From assembly GCF_039543385.1 (NCBI RefSeq), contig NZ_BAABJQ010000040.1:7579-71578 (forward strand): DNA of 64,000 bases, given 5' to 3'. A program made the translations under genes and the position numbers. Position 1 is the stretch's first letter, and every line of letters begins with the position of its first letter. The stretch comes from Rugosimonospora acidiphila (GTDB lineage Bacteria; Actinomycetota; Actinomycetes; Mycobacteriales; Micromonosporaceae). The notes under the pieces were generated by a model that had not been told where the DNA came from, searched no databases, and saw nothing but the letters and a program-made list of their open reading frames with translations. Of this stretch, positions 42,596 to 50,899 are shown in pieces.

Positions 42596-43753
42596 ATGCG
42601 AATCCTGGTGACCGTCAACGACGCGTACGGACACGTGCTGCCGCTGGTGCCCACCCTGCGGCGGATGCGCGACCGTCGGCACGAGGTGGTTCTCGCGTCG
42701 CCCGGCGACCGGATCGCGTCCCTCGGCCTCGACGGCATCCGGCTGTGGCGCTACCCCTGGGCGCCACCGGACAACCCGCCCGCACCGCCGACGGATCCCG
42801 ATCCCGCGCACCGGCTCGCCTGGGCGACCACCCTGTCCTTCCCGCACGACGCGCGCGGCTGGGTCGAGGCGCTGCTCGCCGACGCGCGGCGGTTCCGGCC
42901 GGACCTCATCGTGTCCGAACCGGTGGAGCACGCCGGCCGGGTCGTCGCCGCCGCGTTGGGTGTGCCGCTGGTCGAGCACGGCTGGGGCTTCACGCTGCCG
43001 GCCGGCACCGACTCGGCCGGGGCGGCCGGCCTCGGCGACGTCTACGCCGCGGCCGGTACCGCGCCCCGCGAACCCGATCTGCGCGTGGACCTCGGTCCGG
43101 CCGCCGTGCAGGCGCCCGACGCGCAGCCGCACGTCGCCCGGTACCGGCACGTCCCGTGGTCGATCCCCACGGCCGCCCTGCCGCCGCCCGGCAAGCTCCC
43201 TCGGGTCCTGCTGACCCTCGGGACCTACCCGCATCCCGGAGCGGACCAACGGCTGCGGGCCGCGGCCCGGGCGGCGTCCACGCTGGGAGTGGAGCTGGTC
43301 GTGGCGCTGGGCAACGCCGACCGGGGCTCGGCGGGGACCGGCTGGCCGGCCGGGGTGCGGGTGACCGACTGGATCGACCTGCCGGCGGAGAGCGCGCGCT
43401 GCACCCTGGTGATTCATCATGCGGGCGCGGGCAGCTGCTGGGCGGCACTGGCCGCGGGCGTACCGGCGGTCTGCCTTCCGCAGGCGGCCGACCAGTTCCG
43501 CAACGCCGCCCTCGTCGCCCGCGCGGGGGCCGGTGTGGTGGTGGAGCCGGCGGTGGGCGAGGTGGCGGACCTGCGGGCCAGCTTCGCCGCCGCGCTCGGC
43601 GAAGACTTGTCCGGGTCGTCGCGCGGCGCCGGGCCGGACGGGTCGAGATCGAGCCTCGCCGACGGAGCCGCGCGCGTCCGCGACGACAATGCCGCCCTGG
43701 AGGGCACCGACGCGCTGGTGGACCGCATCGAGGCCGTCGGGTCGGCGGGCTGA
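42596..43753 (+). CDS. UDP-glycosyltransferase-like protein (GT1/MGT family)
   Basis: 385 residues with the GT-B start RILVTVNDAYGHVLPLVPTLRRM, acceptor-domain segment LGVPLVEHGWGF and donor-binding motif LVIHHAGAGSCWAALAAGVPAVCLPQAADQFRNA. It would transfer a sugar to a small molecule. It has no motif-type operator and seems not to be part of the catabolic regulon, though it could detoxify phenolic compounds. The frame upstream of 42596 is probably not translated. Confidence 0.75.
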   Translation: MRILVTVNDAYGHVLPLVPTLRRMRDRRHEVVLASPGDRIASLGLDGIRLWRYPWAPPDNPPAPPTDPDPAHRLAWATTLSFPHDARGWVEALLADARRFRPDLIVSEPVEHAGRVVAAALGVPLVEHGWGFTLPAGTDSAGAAGLGDVYAAAGTAPREPDLRVDLGPAAVQAPDAQPHVARYRHVPWSIPTAALPPPGKLPRVLLTLGTYPHPGADQRLRAAARAASTLGVELVVALGNADRGSAGTGWPAGVRVTDWIDLPAESARCTLVIHHAGAGSCWAALAAGVPAVCLPQAADQFRNAALVARAGAGVVVEPAVGEVADLRASFAAALGEDLSGSSRGAGPDGSRSSLADGAARVRDDNAALEGTDALVDRIEAVGSAG

Positions 43754-43792
43754 CCCCCGCCCCGCCCGGGTACGGCATGGTCGTTCCGTCGC

Positions 43793-43825
43793 TTGACGGC
43801 CTTTCCCGCCGCTCATAGCCTGTGG
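43793..43825 (+). promoter_or_regulatory. Promoter with regulon operator on the -10, site 10
   Basis: TTGACG (43793-43798), 17 bases, TAGCCT (43816-43821), the same layout as site 4. The motif is TCATAGCCTGTGG (43813-43825). It serves the FAD-linked oxidase. Confidence 0.55.
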
Positions 43826-43858
43826 GCAACAACGACCTCCACCGTCAGGACCGATCGC

Positions 43859-45262
43859 ATGCTGTCTTCCTCGGACACCGTCGGGCGGCTGACGCGGGCC
43901 GTCGGTGCCGGCCTGGTCATCGACGACCCGGACATCCTGCCGTCCTACGCCCGCGACGAGGCGCAGTGGGCGCCGCACGGCACCCCGCTGGCGGTGGTGC
44001 GCCCGCGCACCACGGACGAGGTGCGGGCCGTGGTGCGGGTGTGCGGCGAGCTCGGTGTGCCGGTGGTGGCGCGCGGGGCCGGCACTGGGTTGTCAGGCGG
44101 CGCGAACGCGGTCGACGGCTGCGTGGTGGTGTCGCTGGCCGGCATGGCGTCGATCCTGCGGATCGACCCGGACGACAAGATCGCCGTCGTTCAGCCCGGG
44201 GTGGTCAACGACGACCTCAGGGCCGCCGCGGCGAAGCTGGGGCTGTGGTATCCGCCCGATCCGGCAAGCGCGCCGTGGTCGACGATCGGCGGCAATGTCG
44301 CCACCAACGCGGGCGGGATCTGCTGCGTGAAGTACGGAGTCACCCGCGACTACGTGCTGGGCGTCGAGGTGGTGCTGGCGGACGGCCAGGCGGTGCGGCT
44401 GGGCCGGCGCACGGCGAAGGGCGTCGCCGGGTACGACCTGTGCGGCCTGTTCGTGGGCTCCGAGGGGACGCTGGGCATCATCACCGAGGTCACCGTGCGG
44501 CTGCGGTCCGCGCGCCCGGCCGAGCAGACCATCGTCGGATACTTCGACTCCCTGGCGGCGGCGGGGCGCGCGGTCAGCCTGATCGGCGCGTCCGACGTGG
44601 TGCCCTCGGCGCTGGAGCTGATGGACCGGCACAGCCTCCGGGCGGTGGACGACTGGAAGCATCTGGGCCTGACCGACGGGGCGAACGTGCTTCTGCTCGG
44701 CCGCACCGACGCGCCGGGGGAGGCCGGCGACGCCGAGGCCGAGCGGATCCTCGACTGCTTCCGCCGGGCCGGAGCCACCGACAGCGGCCGGTCGAGCGAC
44801 GAGGCCGAGGCGGACGCCCTGTTCGCGGCGCGCCGCCTGGTCTACCCCGCGCTGGAACGGCTCGGCCCGGTGCTCACCGAGGACGTCTGCGTGCCACGCT
44901 CGCGGGTGCCGGAGATGCTCGAACGGATCGAGGCCGCGGCGCTGGCACACGACACGACCATCGCGAACGTGGCACACGCCGGTGACGGCAACCTGCATCC
45001 GGCGATCCTCACCCGGGCCGGCGACGAGGGCTCGCGCCTACGCGCCCAGCGGGTCTTCGACATCATCCTCGACGACGCCATCGCGCTGGGTGGCACGGTC
45101 ACCGGCGAGCACGGGGTGGGGCTGCTCAAGATGCGCGGGCTGCGCGACGAGGTCGGGCCGGCAGTGCTCGACCTGCACCGCTCGGTCAAGGCGGCGCTGG
45201 ATCCGCACGGCATCTTCAACCCCGGCAAGGTGATCAGCCTGGAGCCGGCCGCGCGTCCGTGA
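43859..45262 (+). CDS. FAD-linked oxidase/dehydrogenase (GlcD/D-lactate dehydrogenase type)
   Basis: 467 residues with the PCMH-type FAD-binding domain (RGAGTGLSGGANAVDG, STIGGNVATNAGG, LCGLFVGSEGTLGIITEVT) and the C-terminal oxidase domain (NVAHAGDGNLHPAI, TGEHGVGLLK, FNPGKV). It should oxidise a 2-hydroxy acid to the 2-oxo acid, passing electrons to the respiratory chain or another acceptor. The sequence lacks the Fe-S partner GlcF nearby. ATG 43859 has AGGACC upstream. An 18-bp repeat crosses the stop codon. Confidence 0.85.
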   Translation: MLSSSDTVGRLTRAVGAGLVIDDPDILPSYARDEAQWAPHGTPLAVVRPRTTDEVRAVVRVCGELGVPVVARGAGTGLSGGANAVDGCVVVSLAGMASILRIDPDDKIAVVQPGVVNDDLRAAAAKLGLWYPPDPASAPWSTIGGNVATNAGGICCVKYGVTRDYVLGVEVVLADGQAVRLGRRTAKGVAGYDLCGLFVGSEGTLGIITEVTVRLRSARPAEQTIVGYFDSLAAAGRAVSLIGASDVVPSALELMDRHSLRAVDDWKHLGLTDGANVLLLGRTDAPGEAGDAEAERILDCFRRAGATDSGRSSDEAEADALFAARRLVYPALERLGPVLTEDVCVPRSRVPEMLERIEAAALAHDTTIANVAHAGDGNLHPAILTRAGDEGSRLRAQRVFDIILDDAIALGGTVTGEHGVGLLKMRGLRDEVGPAVLDLHRSVKAALDPHGIFNPGKVISLEPAARP

Positions 45263-45286
45263 CGGGCGGCGCGTCCGTGACGGGCG
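45251..45286. repeat. 18-bp tandem duplication across a stop codon
   Basis: GCGCGTCCGTGACGGGCG is repeated exactly at 45251-45268 and 45269-45286. The first copy includes the stop codon of the FAD-linked oxidase (45260-45262). Confidence 0.85.
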
Positions 45287-45307
45287 GCGCGGGCGAGGCG
45301 CCGCCCG
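45281..45307. terminator. Convergent terminator hairpin
   Basis: CGGGCGGCGC (45281-45290) pairs with GCGCCGCCCG (45298-45307). It lies between the convergent FAD-linked oxidase and SDR genes, and its first arm comes from the 18-bp repeat. Confidence 0.55.
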
Positions 45308-45381
45308 CCAACGGATCGCGGGGAGGTCGGCGGGGCGGAAGGTCGTGGATCAGTGGGGCGGCGTCCTGAGGGGGCGGCGGC

Positions 45382-46203
45382 TCAGAAGGATTTGGGGCGC
45401 ACCAGGCGGATGCCGCCCTCGACCGGGATGTCGACGCCGGTGACGTAGCCGACCAGCGAGGAGCTGAGGAACAGGATCGCGCCGACGTAGTCACCGAGCC
45501 GGCCACGGCGGCCCAGCGGGATGGCGTCGGTGGATCCACCCACCCGTTCCTGCGGCGCGCCGGCCTGCTCGTCCACCGCACGCAGCTTGGTGGGCGTCTG
45601 GCCCGGGCTGACTGAGTTGACGGTGATGCCGTCGGCGGCCAACTCCACGGCGAGCTGCTCGGTGAGGCTGATGACCGCCGCCTTGGAGACGCCGTACGCG
45701 ACGCCGCCGCGGGACACCCGCATGCCGGCGATCGAGGCCACGTTCACTATCCGCCCGTAGCCGGCCGCGCGCATCGCCGGCGCGACCGACTTGGCCGCCT
45801 CGTACGAACCCACCACGTTCACGTCGAAGATCTTGCTGACCTCGTCCCGGCTCACGGCGGTGATGTCGTTGTGCGGCGCGCCGACCGCCGCGCAGTTCAC
45901 CAGTACCGTGGGCGGGCCGAACGCGTCGCCGACGCTGGCCACCATCCGGTCCAGGTCGCCGGGCGTGGCCAGGTCGGCGGCGGCGGGCAGCACCCGTCCC
46001 GGTGCGTCCAGGGCGCCGGCGAGCGCGGTGCTGCGTTCGAGGTCGCGGGTCACCAGGGCGACGTTCGCGCCCATGGCCGCCAGCGCCCGCACCGTCTCAC
46101 CGCCGATGGCGCCGCCGGCGCCGAGCACGATCGCCACCGTCGAGGAGCCGATGCCGGGTAGCCGAAGGGTCTGCCAGTCGATGTTGTCCATCTCGGAAGT
46201 CAC
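45382..46203 (-). CDS. Short-chain dehydrogenase/reductase
   Basis: 273 residues. The cofactor motif is a GAGGAIG variant (AIVLGAGGAIGGETVRALAAMG), followed by NCAAVGAP. The catalytic Ser and the YxxxK pair are in NVASIAG and YGVSKAAV. GTG 46203 has TTGGAG five bases upstream; ATG 46191 has none. It is divergent from the second dihydroxyphthalate-decarboxylase-like gene, with operators between. A diol or hydroxy-acid dehydrogenase role is likely; substrate unknown. Confidence 0.85.
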   Translation of the reverse strand: MTSEMDNIDWQTLRLPGIGSSTVAIVLGAGGAIGGETVRALAAMGANVALVTRDLERSTALAGALDAPGRVLPAAADLATPGDLDRMVASVGDAFGPPTVLVNCAAVGAPHNDITAVSRDEVSKIFDVNVVGSYEAAKSVAPAMRAAGYGRIVNVASIAGMRVSRGGVAYGVSKAAVISLTEQLAVELAADGITVNSVSPGQTPTKLRAVDEQAGAPQERVGGSTDAIPLGRRGRLGDYVGAILFLSSSLVGYVTGVDIPVEGGIRLVRPKSF

Positions 46204-46293
46204 GAGTCTCCAACCACTGTGCGTCGGTTGCGTGGGGCTGGGCCGGTGCGCGGCCGGTGTCGCGCACCGGGCCACCGGGGGCCGCTCGATTCC

Positions 46294-46306
46294 TATATCC
46301 TACAGC
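46294..46306. promoter_or_regulatory. Regulon operator, site 11
   Basis: TATATCCTACAGC, 91 bases upstream of the minus-strand SDR. This and site 12 share a divergent intergenic region and are 35 bases apart. Confidence 0.6.
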
Positions 46307-46328
46307 GCTTCCCGTGGATATTGATCCC

Positions 46329-46341
46329 TGCAGCCTATAAC
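46329..46341. promoter_or_regulatory. Regulon operator, site 12
   Basis: TGCAGCCTATAAC, 71 bases upstream of the decarboxylase-like gene at 46412. TATAAC (46336-46341) could be its -10. Confidence 0.6.
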
Positions 46342-46411
46342 ATGGTGCTCGACCACGATGTCTGTGCGGGTCGAGACCCTCGCGTATCTTCCTTTCGACA
46401 GGAGTGGTGTC

Positions 46412-47410
46412 ATGGGTGCACTTTCATTGAGCGTCGCGCTGTCGGACAACCCGATGACGGCCCCGATCCACTCCGGCCGGGTGGCCGCGGAGGGGATCGA
46501 CTGGAGCGTCAGCGCGATCCACCCGTCCGAGATGTTCTGGCGCCAGCTCAAGTTCGGTGAGTTCGACATCTCCGAGATGTCGCTGTCCTCGATGACGATC
46601 GCCGCCTCGCAGGGCGTTCGCGACTGGGTGGCCATCCCGGTCTTCACCACGCGACGCTTCTTCCACACCGCGGTCGTGGTGCGCACGGCCGCGGGCATCG
46701 AGAGCCCGGCGGACCTGGTCGGCAAGCGCGTCGGGGTGCCGGAATACCAGCAGACCGCGGCGGTGTGGACGCGCGGCGCGCTGCTGCACGAGTTCGGGGT
46801 GGCACCGGAGCAGCTGACCTGGTTCATGGAGCGCCCGCCCGAGCTGAGCCACGGCGGAGCCACCGCGTTCGCGCCACCGACCGGGGTGCAGCTGAGCTAC
46901 ATCCCCGGCGACACGAACGTGGGGGAGATGCTGCGGGTCGGGCAGCTCGACGCCGCCGTGGTCTACATCGCGCACCGCAACCTGGTTGACCGTTCACGCA
47001 GCGAGGCCGGTGCCATCGGTGGGGTGCGTACCCTGTTCGCGGATCCGCGCGCGGAGGGCATCCGGTACTACGCGAAGACCGGCCTGCTGCCGGTGAACCA
47101 CGTGGTGGTCGTGCGCGCCAGCCTGCTGGAAAAGCACCCGTGGGTGGCGCTGAACGTCTACTCGGCGATGCTGGAGGCCAAGCGCGTGGCCAACGAGCCG
47201 GTACTGCAGGCGTTGCAGCCGTGGGAGCAGCTGGGCCTCCTGCCGCCCGAGACCGCCGCCGACATCCGGGCCGCCGATCCGCTGCCGTACGGCATCCAGG
47301 CGCAGGGCGTCGTGCTGGAGACGCTGGCGGAGTACCTGGTCGAGCAGGGCCTGGCCAAGCGGCTTGTGGACATCAAGGACCTGTTCGCGCCGAGCACCCT
47401 GTCGCTGTAA
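46412..47410 (+). CDS. Second 4,5-dihydroxyphthalate decarboxylase-like protein
   Basis: 332 residues. It follows the Pht5 family closely: VALSDNPMTAPIHSGRV, the EFDISEMSLSS segment, SPADLVGKRVGVPEYQQTAAVWTRGAL, the GL-x-PVNHVVVV stretch and C-terminal DPLPYGIQAQG. No signal peptide. It resembles this family more strongly than the copy at 6308 and may be the authentic decarboxylase. ATG 46412 is seven bases after AGGAG. A perfect 15-bp hairpin follows. Confidence 0.8.
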   Translation: MGALSLSVALSDNPMTAPIHSGRVAAEGIDWSVSAIHPSEMFWRQLKFGEFDISEMSLSSMTIAASQGVRDWVAIPVFTTRRFFHTAVVVRTAAGIESPADLVGKRVGVPEYQQTAAVWTRGALLHEFGVAPEQLTWFMERPPELSHGGATAFAPPTGVQLSYIPGDTNVGEMLRVGQLDAAVVYIAHRNLVDRSRSEAGAIGGVRTLFADPRAEGIRYYAKTGLLPVNHVVVVRASLLEKHPWVALNVYSAMLEAKRVANEPVLQALQPWEQLGLLPPETAADIRAADPLPYGIQAQGVVLETLAEYLVEQGLAKRLVDIKDLFAPSTLSL

Positions 47411-47418
47411 GGCGTCCC

Positions 47419-47451
47419 GCGGTGGCCGCCCGCGTGGCGGGCGGCCACCGC
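47419..47451. terminator. Convergent terminator hairpin
   Basis: A perfect 15-bp stem (47419-47433 with 47437-47451) and a 3-base loop, between the convergent stops at 47410 and 47457. Confidence 0.75.
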
Positions 47452-47456
47452 CGTGC

Positions 47457-48635
47457 TCAGCCGGCCAGTTCGGCCGCGATCCGGGAGCGCCAGGGCGCTA
47501 TCCGGCTGGGACGGTTGGCGCACAGCGCGCCGACGAGGCGCCCGTCGGTGCGGTAGGAGGCGACGAACTGCCGGTCGCCCGGTTCGCCCTCCTCGAACCG
47601 CACCTCCTCACCCAGGGCGCCGACGAACTGCAGCTTCCAGTCGTACTGGTCCGTCCAGAAATAGGGCAGCGCGTCGTAAGCGGCGATCTCACCGGTCTCC
47701 GCCAGCGACGCGACCAGGTTGCGGCCGGCGAGCAGGCCCTGGGACACCGCGTTGGTCCAGTGCTCCACCCGCAGCGTGCGCCGGAACAGTCGGTGGTACC
47801 AGCGGGCGACATCGCCCGCGGCGACCACCCGCCGCTCTCCGCCGATCGCGAAGCACTCGCTGTCGCAGGCGACCCCGTCGGCCAGCTCCAGGCCGCTGCC
47901 CGAAAGCCACCGGGTTTCGGGGAAGGCGCCGATCGCCACCACGATGACGTCCGCCTCGACCACCTCGTCGTGGTCCAGCAGCACGGCGTCGGCCGCCTGC
48001 TCGCCGCGCAACCCCAGCACCTCACGGTGCAGCAGCAGCCGGACACCGCGCTGCCGGTGCAGATCCGCCAGCAGCGGCGCCACCGAGGGGCCGAGGACGC
48101 GCAGCATCGGCTGGCTGAACGCGTCGATCATCGTCACCTCGAGCTCCAGCTGCCGGCAGGTGGCCGCGATCTCGCAGCCCAGTACGCCGGCCCCGATGAC
48201 CGCCACCCGTACCCCGGGCACCAACGCCGCGCGCAGCGCGGCGGCGTCCTCGACGGTACGCAGCACGTGGACGTTGCGCCGGCCCTCGGTGCCGGGCAGC
48301 CGGCGCACCGTGGCGCCGGTGGCGATGACCAACCCGTCGTAGTCCAGCGCCGTGCCGTCGTCCAGGGACACCCGGCGCGCGCCGAGGTCCAGGCCGGTCG
48401 CCTCCCGGCCGAGCAGCAGGTCGACCGCCAGGCCGCCGTCGACCCGCAGCGCCTCGGCGTCGTCGCCGGTGCGCAGGACCTTCTTGGACAGCGGTGGGCG
48501 GTCGACCGGCGGGTAGTGCTTCTCGGCGCCGACGAGCGTCACGGTGCCGGCGAACTCGGCGCGCCGGATCGCCTCGGCGCAGCGCACGCCGGCCAGCGAC
48601 GAGCCGACCACCACGATGTGGGCCCGGTTGGACAT
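47457..48635 (-). CDS. FAD-dependent ferredoxin reductase (rhodocoxin-reductase type)
   Basis: 392 residues. FAD-binding start IVVVGSSLAGVRCAEAIRR, NADH-binding GVRVAVIGAGVLGCEIAATCRQLELEVTMID, and second FAD motif VVAAGDVARWYH. The PPVDRPPLSKK segment is typical for reductases that feed ferredoxins of Rieske oxygenases or cytochrome P450s. Its probable partner ferredoxin is at 51639 and its final acceptors the Rieske proteins at 7310 and 12589. ATG 48635 follows GGAGGG. Confidence 0.85.
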   Translation of the reverse strand: MSNRAHIVVVGSSLAGVRCAEAIRRAEFAGTVTLVGAEKHYPPVDRPPLSKKVLRTGDDAEALRVDGGLAVDLLLGREATGLDLGARRVSLDDGTALDYDGLVIATGATVRRLPGTEGRRNVHVLRTVEDAAALRAALVPGVRVAVIGAGVLGCEIAATCRQLELEVTMIDAFSQPMLRVLGPSVAPLLADLHRQRGVRLLLHREVLGLRGEQAADAVLLDHDEVVEADVIVVAIGAFPETRWLSGSGLELADGVACDSECFAIGGERRVVAAGDVARWYHRLFRRTLRVEHWTNAVSQGLLAGRNLVASLAETGEIAAYDALPYFWTDQYDWKLQFVGALGEEVRFEEGEPGDRQFVASYRTDGRLVGALCANRPSRIAPWRSRIAAELAG

Positions 48636-48664
48636 GAATCCCTCCACTCCGCGGCAGCCGCCGC

Positions 48665-49612
48665 CTACAGGTCGTGCCCGCGCAGCCAGTCGACGTACTG
48701 CCGCACGCCGGCGGTGATGTCGTACTGCGGCGCGAAGTCGAACTCCTCGCGGACGCGGCCGATGTCCATGTAGCCGTCGGCGTTCTCCCGGGCCCCGGTG
48801 TGGCGGAGCTCCTCGGGCAGGACCGCGCCCGGCACCGCGGCGGCGACCGCTGAGAACAGCTCGTCGGCGGAGATCGAGGCGCCGCCACCGACGTTGTAGA
48901 CGCGGTGCGCGGTGCTTTTCGCCCGGTGGATCGCGGCGACCGCCCGCGCGCAGTCCTCCACATGGCACAGGTCCATGCCGCCGAGCAGCTGCTGTGGCGT
49001 CCAGGTGACCGACTTCCCGTCCGGCAGCGCGCCCCGGACCGCCAGGTGGGTCAGCCGCCCGACCGCATTGGCGAGGGAGTGGTAGAGCGGGCCGTAGGTC
49101 AGGCCGATGCGCGGCAACCTCAGGTCCAGCCCGGTGCGGTCGGCGTAGTGCAGCGCCAGGATCTCCTCGGCCTTCTTCATCGCCCCGGTGGCGGAGGTCG
49201 ACTCGACCGGCAGGGCGCGGTCCTCGCGGAACGGGCCACCGGCCAACCCCGCGTAGACGGCCAGCGAGCTGGCCACGGTGACCCGCTCGATCCCGGCGTT
49301 GCGCGCGGACTCCAGGACGTTCATCAGGCTCTGCACGTTGACCAGGGACTCCTCGGCCGGTGGCAGGGCGCCGAGCGCCGGTACGGCGAGGTGGACGACG
49401 CTGGTGGGCCGGTACTCGGCGAGGGCGCGCGCGACCGCGTACGGGTTGCCCACCTCGAGCCGGACCGTGGCGACCTTCGCGCCGACCAGTTCCTGAAGTT
49501 CGGCGGCCGGCCGGAGGGTCCGGTTGTAGCCGAGTACCAGCTCATCCTCGCGGGCCAGCTGTCTGGCGGTATGGATGCCGATGAAGCCCATGCCGCCGGT
49601 AATCAGAATCAT
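48665..49612 (-). CDS. NAD-dependent epimerase/dehydratase-family protein
   Basis: 315 residues of extended-SDR type with ILITGGMGFIGIHTAR, VVHLAVPALG and VTVASSLAVYAG. The usual YxxxK reads TGAMK (ATGAMKKAEEI), so the catalytic Tyr seems to be replaced. The protein may have lost redox-epimerase activity or use another residue. ATG 49612 follows AAGGAG. It is the first gene of the two-gene minus-strand operon with the ferredoxin reductase, and site 13 is 37 bases upstream. Confidence 0.75.
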   Translation of the reverse strand: MILITGGMGFIGIHTARQLAREDELVLGYNRTLRPAAELQELVGAKVATVRLEVGNPYAVARALAEYRPTSVVHLAVPALGALPPAEESLVNVQSLMNVLESARNAGIERVTVASSLAVYAGLAGGPFREDRALPVESTSATGAMKKAEEILALHYADRTGLDLRLPRIGLTYGPLYHSLANAVGRLTHLAVRGALPDGKSVTWTPQQLLGGMDLCHVEDCARAVAAIHRAKSTAHRVYNVGGGASISADELFSAVAAAVPGAVLPEELRHTGARENADGYMDIGRVREEFDFAPQYDITAGVRQYVDWLRGHDL

Positions 49613-49649
49613 CGCGACTCCTTGCGAGCCAAAGCGCCAGACCGATAGA

Positions 49650-49664
49650 TGCAGCCTATAGGCT
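49650..49664. promoter_or_regulatory. Regulon operator, site 13 (perfect palindrome)
   Basis: TGCAGCCTATAGG (49650-49662). The core AGCCTATAGGCT (49653-49664) is a perfect 12-bp palindrome, the most symmetric copy in the window. It lies 37 bases upstream of the epimerase-fold gene. Confidence 0.65.
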
Positions 49665-49837
49665 CGACATCGACCCCGGAACACCTCGACGCAAACATCG
49701 CACGCCTCATCGGGTGCTCTCCGGCACCCGCGCTCGGGCCGGTCACCGGTCCACGGCAGGCCCGGTCGATTGGCCGAGAACCCTTGTCGCTCATGGGTTT
49801 GCGGTCGCTCACGACACCGTCGGGGATCTTGTAGGTC

Positions 49838-49874
49838 TTGACAGCGCAGCTAAAATCTTCTTCTATAAGCTACA
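49838..49874 (+). promoter_or_regulatory. Promoter with regulon operator, site 14
   Basis: TTGACA (49838-49843), 17 bases, TTCTAT (49861-49866). The reverse complement of 49862-49874 is TGTAGCTTATAGA, overlapping the -10. It drives the 13-gene operon to 63.8 kb. Confidence 0.6.
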
Positions 49875-50019
49875 TCTTGCAGTCCTAACGAGGCGCTGAC
49901 GCGGAGTCGAACGAGCGACCCGCGCCACGGGAAGTTACGCCAGCTCTTGGATCTGGGAGCCCCCCGAATTCAGCTGCGGGCCAGAGATCCTGTCGACGTC
50001 GTGGTGAAAGGACATGTGC

Positions 50020-50214
50020 ATGGCGGAGCACGAAGTTGTCGAGGTTCGAGCGACCGGACGGACGCCCGAGACCGTGACCGCCGAGATCGGCGAGGTCCTG
50101 GCGAAGCGATCGGTTGAGGGCTGGGACCTACAGCATGTCCAGCCGATCATTTACAACTCGTCGACCACCGGATACCTGATCCTGTTCTTCCGGCGCGAGG
50201 TCGTCAGTGAGTGA
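50020..50214 (+). CDS. Small DUF4177-like protein (64 aa)
   Basis: Begins AEHEVVEVRATGRTPETVTAEIGEVLAKRSVEGWDLQHVQP and ends in a beta strand YLILFFRRE. The W-D/EGWDL pattern recalls DUF4177. ATG 50020 is seven bases after AAAGGA; ATG 50014 is too close. It overlaps the next gene by eight bases. Function unknown. It is the first gene of the long operon. Confidence 0.65.
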   Translation: MAEHEVVEVRATGRTPETVTAEIGEVLAKRSVEGWDLQHVQPIIYNSSTTGYLILFFRREVVSE

Positions 50215-50899
50215 CGCACCCGCCGACCCTCAGCTCGCGCGGCTGGCCCGGCTGGACAGCTGTGCGGTGTCCGACGCGCTCGACGCGCTGGGCATCGATG
50301 GCGTGATCCCGGGCCTGGCGCCACGATGGGAGGGCGCCCGAGCGGTCGGCCGGGCCGTCACCATGCAGCTGGCGCCCGGCCCGACACCCGAGGGGCAGCC
50401 GAAGCTGCATCTCGGCGTGCGGGCCATCGCCAGCGCCCGACCGGGCAACGTGATAGTGGTGGCCAACGAGGGGCGCCTCGACATGGGTAGCTGGGGCGGC
50501 CTGCTGTCGGTGGGCGCGATCGCCCAGGGCGTGGCCGGCGTGGTGACCGACGGCGCGTGCCGCGACATCGACGAGGCCCGGCAACTCGGGTTCCCGGTGT
50601 TCGCCAGGGGCGGCGCGGCACGGACCGCCCGTGGCCGGATCCACGAGAAGTCCTGCGGTGAACCGATCGTCATCGGTTCGGTGCGGGTGTGCACCGGCGA
50701 CCTGATCCTCGCCGACGGAACGAGCGTCGTGGCCATCGCGGCGGCGCGGGCGGACGAGGTATTGGCGGCGGCCGAACAGATCGCGGCCAAGGAAAGCGCG
50801 ATGGTGGAGGAGATTCGGGCGGGCGCGACGCTGGCCAGCGTGCTGGGCGTCCGCTACGAAGACATGCTTGTCAAGACGGCGGGAGAGAAGCATGTTTGA
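50207..50899 (+). CDS. RraA-family protein, class II pyruvate-aldolase-like
   Basis: 230 residues. The family signature with substrate- and metal-binding Arg and Asp is GVVTDGACRDIDEARQLGFPVFARG. Catabolic members (HMG/CHA aldolases, e.g. LigK type) cleave 4-hydroxy-4-carboxy- or 4-methyl-2-oxo acids to pyruvate and oxaloacetate or pyruvate. It is encoded with a LigB-type dioxygenase, so cleavage of a ring-fission product is likely. GTG start, coupled to the upstream gene. Confidence 0.75.
   Translation: MSDAPADPQLARLARLDSCAVSDALDALGIDGVIPGLAPRWEGARAVGRAVTMQLAPGPTPEGQPKLHLGVRAIASARPGNVIVVANEGRLDMGSWGGLLSVGAIAQGVAGVVTDGACRDIDEARQLGFPVFARGGAARTARGRIHEKSCGEPIVIGSVRVCTGDLILADGTSVVAIAAARADEVLAAAEQIAAKESAMVEEIRAGATLASVLGVRYEDMLVKTAGEKHV

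Larger units (their letters stand above)
49613..50019. other. Divergent intergenic region (407 bases)
   Basis: It separates the minus-strand epimerase/reductase operon and the 13-gene operon. It holds site 13, site 14 and a leader of about 145 bases. Short frames in it lack start signals; no gene was accepted. Confidence 0.4.
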
